NCBI GenBank assembly: GCA_041667115.1
Contig: JBAYFO010000048.1
Coordinates: 1 to 28,617 of the forward strand
From: UBA1563 sp041667115
Lineage (GTDB): Bacteria > Bacteroidota > Ignavibacteria > Ignavibacteriales > Ignavibacteriaceae
Direction: 5' to 3'
DNA: 28,617 bases
Part shown: piece by piece, positions 14,269 through 20,906 of the stretch
Layout of the letters: each line of letters starts with the position of its first letter
How positions within the stretch are numbered: the first letter of the stretch is position 1
The notes under the pieces: model-generated
The model's database searches: none
What the model was told of the DNA's origin: nothing
The model's input: only the letters and a program-made list of their open reading frames with translations
Translations under genes and position numbers: made by a program

Positions 14269-16131
14269 ATGAAAAAAATATTTTTACTTACTTTCCTCTT
14301 ATTCAATATTACAAATTTATTTTCCCAAAGTTGGTCTGAAATAACTGAAGCTTTTGCTTCAGACAAAGCTGTAGGAGATGGTTATGGTAATTCCGTAGCA
14401 ATCTCAGGCGTTTACGCAGTAGTTGGTGCACCTTCGGAATCAGAAGATGCTGCTGGAGAGAATTCATTGTCCTATGCCGGGTCAGCTTATATATATAAAT
14501 ACAACGGATCAGACTGGGTTCAACAGCAAAAAATTGTTGCATCAGATCGGGAAGTAGATGATAGCTTTGGTAATTCAGTCTCAATCTCAGGTGATTATAT
14601 AATAGTGGGGGCAGTCTTTAAAGCAGGATCTGGTGCTGCTTATATATTTGTCCGAAGCGGTGAAACATGGACACAGCAGCAAAAGATAGTAGCTTTAGAC
14701 AATGCCACAAACGATGATTTTGGTAGTTCTGTTTCAATTTCTGGCGATTATGCGATTGTTGGTGCACCTTGGGAATCAGAAGATGCTGATGGAAATAATT
14801 CATTGTCTAGTGCCGGCTCAGCTTATATTTTTAAATACAACGGATCAAGCTGGGTTCAACAGCAAAAAATCGTTGCATCAGATCGGGAAGTAGATGATAG
14901 ATTTGGTATATCAGTATCAATTTCCGGCGATTATGCGATTGTGGGTGCGGATCGAGAAGCTGAAGATGCAAATGGCAACAGTACTCTACTATATGCGGGT
15001 TCTGCTTATATCTTTGTCCGAAGCAGTGAAACATGGACACAGCAGCAAAAGATAGTAGCTTCAGACCGGGCATACGGAATGGGTTTTGGTTGTTCAGTTT
15101 CTATATCCGGCGATGACGCTATAATTGGTGCAGAGGATGAAGGGGCTGGATCAGCTTATGTTTTTGTAAGAGATGTTTCTGGCTGGACTCAGCAACAGAA
15201 AATTGTTCCATCAGACCGAGATTTGGCGATACAAGATTATTTTGGTTGTTCCGTCTCAATCTCAGGCAACTATGCAATTATTGGGGCAGAGGTTGACGAA
15301 AAGGATGCATTGGGTGTTGATAACACGGAAATGTATTCTGCCGGTTCAGCGTATATATTTTTGCGTAGTGGTTTAACATGGACCGAACAGCAAAAAATTG
15401 TCGCATCTGATCGTACATCGGATGATTATTTTGGTTGTTCAGTTGCAATATCGGGTAATTACATAATAGTAGGTGCAAATCAGGATAGAGACGGCGGAAC
15501 TGGGGCGGCATATATATATGGTAATATTGAAGAACTGCCAGTAGAACTTACTTCATTTGCAGCAACAGCCCAGAGTAATACCGTTACTTTAAACTGGCAG
15601 ACTGCAACAGAAGTAAATAATTACTGTTTTGAAATTGAACGAATGATTCTGAAACAAGTTCAGAATGACGGACAAAATTGGGAGAAAATTGGCTTTGTTG
15701 AAGGGCATGGAAATAGCAACTCTCTAAAAGAATACTCATTTGTTGATACAGACAAACCAAACCGAACAGCTAAGTACAGATTAAAACAAATTGATAGTGA
15801 CGGAAAATTCGAATATTCACGAGAAGTTGAAGTGCAAATAGAGACGCCGACAGTTTTTGCTTTACAGCAGAACTATCCAAATCCTTTTAATCCAAATACG
15901 AACATTCAGTATTCAGTTGCCACTACTCGGAATGTTAGTTTAAAAGTTTATGATGTACTTGGGAATGAAGTAGCAACTTTAGTTAATGAAGAAAAGCAGC
16001 CGGGGGTGTATAATTACGAATTAGGATCCGCCACCGGCGGAAGGAATTGCGAATTGACAAGCGGCGTATATTTCTACCAGCTTCGTGCCGGTAATTTTGT
16101 ACAGACGAAGAAGATGATAGTTTTAAAGTAG
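14269..16131 (+). CDS. Secreted seven-bladed beta-propeller protein with T9SS sorting domain
   Basis: Extracellular or cell-surface protein of 620 aa. The signal peptide is about 1-20 (ending LFSQ). Seven FG-GAP-like repeats of 49-65 residues run at 25-87, 88-138, 139-199, 200-260, 261-310, 311-375 and 376-424. Each follows KIVASDR..DDxFGxSVSISGDYAIVGA...AGSAYIF...WTQQQ, so one closed seven-bladed propeller is predicted. Residues 425 to about 530 are the linker domain common in this phylum (VELTSFAATAQ...YRLKQIDSDGKFEYS). The last 80 or so are a T9SS type A sorting domain (NYPNPFNPNTNIQYS...SGVYFYQL). Blade pairs 1-2 and 3-4 are nearly identical in DNA, showing recent internal duplication. 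Two short repeats are inserted in frame (15646-15666 and 16012-16056). AGGTG lies 8 nt before the ATG. Ligand unknown. Confidence 0.92.
   Translation: MKKIFLLTFLLFNITNLFSQSWSEITEAFASDKAVGDGYGNSVAISGVYAVVGAPSESEDAAGENSLSYAGSAYIYKYNGSDWVQQQKIVASDREVDDSFGNSVSISGDYIIVGAVFKAGSGAAYIFVRSGETWTQQQKIVALDNATNDDFGSSVSISGDYAIVGAPWESEDADGNNSLSSAGSAYIFKYNGSSWVQQQKIVASDREVDDRFGISVSISGDYAIVGADREAEDANGNSTLLYAGSAYIFVRSSETWTQQQKIVASDRAYGMGFGCSVSISGDDAIIGAEDEGAGSAYVFVRDVSGWTQQQKIVPSDRDLAIQDYFGCSVSISGNYAIIGAEVDEKDALGVDNTEMYSAGSAYIFLRSGLTWTEQQKIVASDRTSDDYFGCSVAISGNYIIVGANQDRDGGTGAAYIYGNIEELPVELTSFAATAQSNTVTLNWQTATEVNNYCFEIERMILKQVQNDGQNWEKIGFVEGHGNSNSLKEYSFVDTDKPNRTAKYRLKQIDSDGKFEYSREVEVQIETPTVFALQQNYPNPFNPNTNIQYSVATTRNVSLKVYDVLGNEVATLVNEEKQPGVYNYELGSATGGRNCELTSGVYFYQLRAGNFVQTKKMIVLK
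15646..15666. repeat. Palindromic repeat inside the propeller gene
   Basis: ATTCTGAA (15646-15653), loop ACAAG, TTCAGAAT (15659-15666): a perfect 8-bp hairpin. It encodes the segment MILKQVQNDGQ between FEIER and NWEKIGFV, which are normally close together in this domain. The same word (written GTCATTCTGAACTTG on the other strand) is, from memory, a frequent dispersed palindrome in Bacteroidota genomes. Confidence 0.65.
16012..16056. repeat. Composite repeat inside the T9SS domain coding sequence
   Basis: AATTACGAATTAGGA (16012-16026), then the palindrome TCCGCC-ACC-GGCGGA (16027-16041), then GGAATTGCGAATTG (16043-16056). The flanking words belong to the same family as the intergenic repeat at 661-686 (reverse complement). 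It encodes the odd segment YELGSATGGRNCEL just before SGVYFYQL. Confidence 0.6.
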
Positions 16132-16149
16132 ATTTTATTATGCGGTATT

Positions 16150-16195
16150 AACCTTCAAGGTCAGAGGACAAAACAACACCCAGACCTTGAAGGTT
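16150..16195 (+). terminator. 13-bp perfect hairpin after the propeller gene
   Basis: AACCTTCAAGGTC (16150-16162) and GACCTTGAAGGTT (16183-16195), with a 20-nt loop, start 18 nt after the stop codon. There is no T tract, so it may be a terminator or a dispersed palindrome. Confidence 0.55.
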
Positions 16196-16203
16196 GCAAC
16201 TCT

Positions 16204-16260
16204 ACTGAAAACTGATTCGCCGCGAAGACTGAAAACTGACCACTAACGACTGAAAATTAA
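16204..16260. repeat. ACTGAAAACTGA-type short tandem repeat
   Basis: Units ACTGAAAACTGATT, ACTGAAAACTGACC, ACTAACG and ACTGAAAATTAA, interrupted by CGCCGCGAAG. Related to the repeat at 6238-6274. Confidence 0.45.
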
Positions 16261-16362
16261 ACCACTTTTCGTGTCACCCCTCAATTGCCTTATCCTTCTT
16301 TTTTCTTATTTTCCATGTGCGTTAGATAAAATTTATATGAAAATCATTTCACGGAGTTCTCA

Positions 16363-17322
16363 TTGTCTCAACTGAGCGGAAAAAAAATATATCTTGCCGG
16401 ACATAACGGAATGGTCGGCTCTGCAATTCATAGGCGGTTAATCTCGGCAGGATATCAAAATATCATTACAAGAAATTATCCCGAAATAGATTTAATAAGG
16501 CAGACCGAAGTTGAAGATTTGTTTGAAAAAGAAAAACCGGAATTAGTAATCGTTGCGGCTGCAAAGGTTGGTGGAATAGTAGCAAACAATACGTACCGCG
16601 CGCAATTCATTTATGAAAACCTGATGATCGAAGCGAATATTATTCACGCCGCGTATAAAAATAATGTTGAGAAATTGATCTTCCTCGGAAGCTCTTGCAT
16701 TTATCCTAAGTTAGCTCCTCAGCCGTTAAAAGAGGAATATCTTTTAACCGGTTTATTAGAGCAGACGAATGAGCCTTACGCAATCGCAAAAATTGCCGGG
16801 ATAAAATTGTGTGAAAATTACTACCGCCAATACGGTGCAAATTTCTTTTCGGTTATGCCTACAAATCTTTTCGGATATTATGACAATTTCAATTTAGAAA
16901 CTTCACATGTGCTACCTGCGTTGATGAGGAAATTCCATGAAGCCAAAACCGGAGGAAAATCTTCTGTTGAGCTTTGGGGAACCGGAAAACCTTTGCGTGA
17001 GTTTATGTTTGTAGATGATTTAGCTGATGCCATCTATTATTTGATGGAAAAAATTAATGCAAAAGATCTCTACGAAAAAGGATTAACGCACATAAACATC
17101 GGTACGGGAGAAGACTTAACTATTGCAGACTTAGCGGAACTGATTAAAAAGATTGTCGGTTTTACCGGTGAGATAGTTTACGACACAACTAAACCGGACG
17201 GCACCCCAAGAAAATTAATGGATGTTTCCCGCTTGCACAATCTCGGCTGGAACCACAAGACTTCTCTTGAAGAAGGAATAAAGAAAACGTACTCTTGGTT
17301 CGTAAATCAATTAGATAGTTAG
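16363..17322 (+). CDS. fcl: GDP-L-fucose synthase
   Basis: Epimerase/reductase (short-chain dehydrogenase fold) of 319 aa that converts GDP-4-keto-6-deoxy-D-mannose to GDP-L-fucose with NADPH. The nucleotide-binding loop is AGHNGMVG (12-19). The catalytic set is Ser110 and Cys112 in LGSSCIYP with Tyr139 and Lys143 in YAIAK. The family signature EEYLLTG precedes it, and LREFMFVDDLADA follows. The start is TTG at 16363 with CGGAG 6-11 nt upstream; an ATG at 16337 is in another frame and stops after 12 codons, overlapping this start. It works with gmd, 198 nt downstream, to supply GDP-L-fucose for surface polysaccharide or glycoprotein. The pair are usually adjacent but in the order gmd-fcl; here fcl comes first. 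Confidence 0.95.
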   Translation: MSQLSGKKIYLAGHNGMVGSAIHRRLISAGYQNIITRNYPEIDLIRQTEVEDLFEKEKPELVIVAAAKVGGIVANNTYRAQFIYENLMIEANIIHAAYKNNVEKLIFLGSSCIYPKLAPQPLKEEYLLTGLLEQTNEPYAIAKIAGIKLCENYYRQYGANFFSVMPTNLFGYYDNFNLETSHVLPALMRKFHEAKTGGKSSVELWGTGKPLREFMFVDDLADAIYYLMEKINAKDLYEKGLTHINIGTGEDLTIADLAELIKKIVGFTGEIVYDTTKPDGTPRKLMDVSRLHNLGWNHKTSLEEGIKKTYSWFVNQLDS

Positions 17323-17380
17323 TAAAAATATTCTGTGCAGAATGGCAAGAATATTTATTTAGTTTTCAACAAATAAGTAA

Positions 17381-17460
17381 TGTAGGGAGCGGTCGAGACC
17401 GCTCCGCAAAAAGAAAATAATTTAAGCTAAAACACAGAACGCTCGCGAGCGTTCCCTACA
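17381..17460. repeat. REPIN-like 80-bp element
   Basis: The ends are an inverted repeat, TGTAGGGA (17381-17388) and TCCCTACA (17453-17460). Just inside each end is a perfect palindrome: GGAGCGGTCGAGACCGCTCC (17386-17405) on the left and GAACGCTCGCGAGCGTTC (17437-17454) on the right, joined by 31 nt of AT-rich DNA. Two GTAG-headed hairpins in opposite orientation are the layout of REPINs mobilised by RAYT transposases. No transposase lies in the window. Confidence 0.75.
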
Positions 17461-17520
17461 ACTGAAAATCAATTTGGTTCTGGCTTTGCCAGATTAGAAA
17501 TTAAAAATAAGGAATTAGGA

Positions 17521-18645
17521 ATGGCAAAAAAAGCACTCATTACCGGAATCACCGGACAAGACGGAAGTTATTTAACAGAAATCCTTCTTGATAAAGGTTA
17601 CGAAGTCCACGGAATTATCCGAAGAAGCAGTTCGTTCAATACCGGAAGAATTGATCACCTTTACAACAATAAAGAAATAATGAACAAACAATTATTTCTT
17701 CATTACGGAGATTTAGTTGATACGAGTAACCTCAACCGCTTATTAGAACAAATTGAACCGGATGAAATTTATAATTTGGCGGCTCAGAGTCATGTTAAAG
17801 TTTCATTTGAAATTCCCGATTACACCGGACAAGTTGACGCGCTCGGAACGCTTCGCTTTTTGGATGCAATAAGAGAAGTCGGTTTGCGTAAAGTGAGATT
17901 TTATCAAGCCTCTACAAGTGAGTTGTACGGAAAAGTACAAGAAGTTCCGCAATCTGAAAAAACTCCATTTTATCCACGCTCTCCATATGGAGTAGCAAAG
18001 CTTTATGGATATTGGATTATTGTGAATTACCGTGAAGCGTATAATCTTTTTGCATGCAACGGAATTTTATTCAATCACGAGTCACCAAGGCGCGGAGAAA
18101 CTTTTGTAACAAGAAAAATTACCCGTGCTGCTTCCCGAATAGTTGCCGGTTTTCAGCAAACACTTTCGCTTGGCAATATCCACTCAAAACGCGATTGGGG
18201 TTTCGCTCCTGAATATTGTGAAGGGATGTGGCGGATATTAAATCACGACACAGCAGAAGATTTTGTTCTTGCCACTGGTGAAACACACACGATAAAAGAA
18301 TTTGTTGAATACACTTTCCGCGAAATCGGGATTGAATTAGACTGGAAAGGTGAAGCTGAAAATGAAAAGGGAGTTATCAGCAAAATAGATTTGTCAAAAG
18401 CCGAGTATATCGTTGGAATGGAGAAGCAGAAGTATCAATTTCAATTAAGAACCGATTTGAAGATCGGACAAACGATTGTTACGGTTGACCCCAATTACTA
18501 TCGCCCGACAGAGGTTGATCTTCTTATTGGTGATCCGACAAAAGCCGACAAAATATTAGGCTGGAAAGCGAAGACGAAGTTTGAAGATTTAGTTAAAGTA
18601 ATGATCCAGGCTGATCTTGAAAAAGTTTTAAGAAGAGGTTTTTAA
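17521..18645 (+). CDS. gmd: GDP-mannose 4,6-dehydratase
   Basis: First enzyme of the GDP-L-fucose branch: GDP-D-mannose to GDP-4-keto-6-deoxy-D-mannose, in the cytoplasm with bound NADP. The 374-aa protein has the TGITGQDGSYL nucleotide loop (8-18), the RRSSSFNTGRIDHLY stretch, catalytic Thr132 and Glu134 in ASTSELYG, Tyr156 and Lys160 in SPYGVAK, and NHESPRRGETFVTRKI. The segment SKAEYIVGMEKQKYQ...KIGQTIVTVDPNYYRP before the final substrate-binding part is a modest insertion also seen in some other bacterial Gmd proteins. The ATG at 17521 directly follows an AATTAGGA repeat word that may serve as ribosome-binding site. The ompA-like gene starts 22 nt after its stop. Confidence 0.96.
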   Translation: MAKKALITGITGQDGSYLTEILLDKGYEVHGIIRRSSSFNTGRIDHLYNNKEIMNKQLFLHYGDLVDTSNLNRLLEQIEPDEIYNLAAQSHVKVSFEIPDYTGQVDALGTLRFLDAIREVGLRKVRFYQASTSELYGKVQEVPQSEKTPFYPRSPYGVAKLYGYWIIVNYREAYNLFACNGILFNHESPRRGETFVTRKITRAASRIVAGFQQTLSLGNIHSKRDWGFAPEYCEGMWRILNHDTAEDFVLATGETHTIKEFVEYTFREIGIELDWKGEAENEKGVISKIDLSKAEYIVGMEKQKYQFQLRTDLKIGQTIVTVDPNYYRPTEVDLLIGDPTKADKILGWKAKTKFEDLVKVMIQADLEKVLRRGF

Positions 18646-18667
18646 AGTAACTATTTGAGGAGAATGT

Positions 18668-20161
18668 TTGTTACGCAGAGTATTTTTTTTGTTGATGTTC
18701 ATTGTCGGAATTAATCAGACTTTTTTTCCGCAATCAAAACATATGAAAGTTTATCATCCGTTTACCGGTACGCTGGTCTTTACAATGGAAGGCGGTGCTA
18801 CGTATGGATTAACCGATTACAAAGATTTTTCTGTCGATTTTCTTGGGAGAGGGATGATTGAATATTTCCTTCCGACTTATTCTAAAAGTTCTTTCGGTAT
18901 TCGTATCTATGGTGCTGCAGGTTATTTAAAAGGAAAAGATTCTACTGTTACTCCTCATGAATTTAGGACGGATCTAAAATTAGCAGGAGGGGGTATTCTA
19001 TACACGCTATCATTGGGCGAAGCGGTTTTCCCTTATGTTTTTGCCGGTGCAACCTATACCTGGTTTAGCCCGAAAGGGGACGACGGTAAAACTCTTATCG
19101 GCAATGAAAATTATAGTTACATAAAGAACGAACTTCAGTACAATGCAGAATTGGGAATGAGAATTCTTTTGTCCGATAATCTTACGATGAATTTCAGCGG
19201 GGGAATTCAAGTGAGTCCCAACGATTATCTTGACGGTTTCAAATCTAAAACAAACACGAATGATGCTGTGCTTATTGGTACGATGGGATTTTCATTTGCC
19301 TTTTTTGGAGAACAGGACTCAGATGAAGATGGCATTGTTGACTCAAAAGATTTATGTCCCAACACACCAGGTGGAATGAAAGTGGATCAGTTTGGCTGCC
19401 CGATGGATGAGGATAAAGATGGTGTCCCAGATTATTTGGATAAATGTCCGGATACACCTGAAAAAGTTAAAGTGGATAAGAAAGGGTGCCCGCTGGATAC
19501 GGATAATGATGGTATCCCCGACTATATTGATATCTGTTCCAATACTCCTAAAGGAGTTATGGTTGATGAATTCGGATGCCCATTAGATGCTGATAACGAC
19601 GGCATTCCGGATTATCTTGATAAATGTGCGAACACTCCAATTGGCGTTCAAGTTGATAGGTTTGGTTGCCCGCTCGATAATGATGGAGATGGCGTTCCCG
19701 ATTATCTTGATAAATGTCCAAACACTCCAAAGACCGAGCAAGTTGATATATCGGGTTGTTCTATCAAAAAACAAGAACCAATCAAAGAAGAGCCGTTTGA
19801 AAAAGGAGTGCAAACAGTAAAAGAAGTAACCTTAAACGCCGGCGCCTCATTTGGAGTGGGGAGTTCAATTTTACTTCCGGAAGCTTATAGTGAATTGGAT
19901 AAGCTTGCACAAACGATGCTTGAAGAAAAAACTTCGAGATGGCTTATAGAAGGGCATTCAGATAATGTTGGTTCAGCGGAAAGTAATAAAAAGTTATCTT
20001 TAAAGAGGGCAAATGCTGTTGTAAATTATCTGGTCTTAAAAGGCATAGGAAAAAATCGTTTTACCGTCCGCGGTATGGGAGCTGACTATCCAATTGCCGA
20101 TAACAAAACTGAAGAGGGAAGAGCAAAGAACAGAAGAGTTGTGATTTTACGAATAAATTAA
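18668..20161 (+). CDS. OmpA-family outer-membrane protein with TSP3 repeats
   Basis: Outer-membrane, peptidoglycan-binding protein of 497 aa. Signal peptide about 1-22; N-terminal beta-barrel-like domain to about 212 (GGATYGLTDYKDF..., ending FSFAFFGEQ). Five calcium-binding thrombospondin-type-3 repeats of about 36 residues follow (215-365), each with DxDxDGxxDxxDxCPxTP and a terminal GCP or GCS. An OmpA C-terminal domain then runs 380-497, with the diaminopimelate-binding region IEGHSDNVGSAESN...LSLKRANAVVNYL and GRAKNRRV. The start is TTG at 18668, with GAGGAG 6-11 nt upstream. Likely role is envelope stability; being behind gmd suggests only co-transcription. A bidirectional terminator follows. 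Confidence 0.93.
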   Translation: MLRRVFFLLMFIVGINQTFFPQSKHMKVYHPFTGTLVFTMEGGATYGLTDYKDFSVDFLGRGMIEYFLPTYSKSSFGIRIYGAAGYLKGKDSTVTPHEFRTDLKLAGGGILYTLSLGEAVFPYVFAGATYTWFSPKGDDGKTLIGNENYSYIKNELQYNAELGMRILLSDNLTMNFSGGIQVSPNDYLDGFKSKTNTNDAVLIGTMGFSFAFFGEQDSDEDGIVDSKDLCPNTPGGMKVDQFGCPMDEDKDGVPDYLDKCPDTPEKVKVDKKGCPLDTDNDGIPDYIDICSNTPKGVMVDEFGCPLDADNDGIPDYLDKCANTPIGVQVDRFGCPLDNDGDGVPDYLDKCPNTPKTEQVDISGCSIKKQEPIKEEPFEKGVQTVKEVTLNAGASFGVGSSILLPEAYSELDKLAQTMLEEKTSRWLIEGHSDNVGSAESNKKLSLKRANAVVNYLVLKGIGKNRFTVRGMGADYPIADNKTEEGRAKNRRVVILRIN

Positions 20162-20170
20162 TGTGAATTG

Positions 20171-20208
20171 TTTTTAGGGACATGAAAGACTCTTCGTGTC
20201 CCTAAAAA
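20171..20208. terminator. Bidirectional intrinsic terminator
   Basis: TTTTTAGGGACATGAA (20171-20186) pairs with TTCGTGTCCCTAAAAA (20193-20208) along all 16 bp (one T-G pair), with the 6-nt loop AGACTC. The A and T runs at the base serve both strands. It lies between convergent genes and its right arm contains the stop codon of the HAD gene. Confidence 0.88.
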
Positions 20209-20819
20209 TTAATATTCCGCTTCTGAAATTCTCCAACTAAATTTTCATATCCGGTAAATTGAATTCCATCCCAGCCTAATTTTCTAGCTCCGTTTACATA
20301 CTCAAGAATATCATCAATAAAAAGATGTTCATGAGGCAGAAATCCTGTAAAAGTTTCAACGGCTTTGTAAATTTTTTCTTCCGGTTTAACAGCGTTAACT
20401 TCATGGGATAGAATGAGTTTGTCAAAATACTGTATAAAGCTATATTGGTTCCATCCATATTTTTTATGGATCGCATTTGTATTGGACAGGAGGACAAGCG
20501 AGTAATTCTCTTTTAGCCTTGGAAGAAGAGAAGCCACATCTTCATTGACTATAAATATTTCAGAATAAATTTTACAGAAAGTTTCTTCATCAATTATGTT
20601 ATGCAATGCATTCAGCATTAGAGTAATAAAATCCCCATTTGATAAGTCACCCCTTTCAAATGACCGGTGAAGTTCATAATGTTCCTTATAAAATGAAAGG
20701 AACACTTCGCCAAGGTTTTCCTCCATCGCATTCAACCTGTTTACGGCAACAGAATAATCAAATGGTACTAGCACATTGCCAAGATCAAAAACGATTGCTT
20801 TAATTATTTTCCCGCTCAT
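20202..20819 (-). CDS. HAD-superfamily phosphatase (subfamily IA, YihX-like)
   Basis: Predicted cytoplasmic haloacid-dehalogenase-type hydrolase of 205 aa. Motif I is the family VFDLGNVLV (residues 9-17, the first Asp being the nucleophile), motif II is the LLSNTN Ser, motif III includes the Lys in NAVKPEEKIY, and motif IV is FIDDILEYV. The four-helix cap lies between motifs I and II. The DLGNVL form and total length resemble YihX-type alpha-D-glucose-1-phosphate phosphatases, but substrates cannot be read from sequence. I chose the ATG at 20819 over a TTG one codon upstream. It is transcribed divergently from the DUF5686 gene across an 87-nt gap. Confidence 0.88.
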   Translation of the reverse strand: MSGKIIKAIVFDLGNVLVPFDYSVAVNRLNAMEENLGEVFLSFYKEHYELHRSFERGDLSNGDFITLMLNALHNIIDEETFCKIYSEIFIVNEDVASLLPRLKENYSLVLLSNTNAIHKKYGWNQYSFIQYFDKLILSHEVNAVKPEEKIYKAVETFTGFLPHEHLFIDDILEYVNGARKLGWDGIQFTGYENLVGEFQKRNINF

Positions 20820-20906
20820 CAAATTTATCTTTCGTTATTTTTACAGTAAATTTATTTTGTAAAATAATTAAAAAATCTTTCTGCAGGCAATCAAAGGGTT
20901 CGGTAA

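Noticed and set aside
16337..16375. 12-codon leader peptide (ATG 16337 to TGA) overlapping the fcl start
   Set aside because: Too short to support; likely chance, although overlap with the fcl start could in principle couple translation.
17381..17460. Reading the fcl-gmd palindromes as ordinary terminators
   Set aside because: No T tracts follow either hairpin, and the matching terminal inverted repeats fit a REPIN better; a secondary effect on transcription remains possible.
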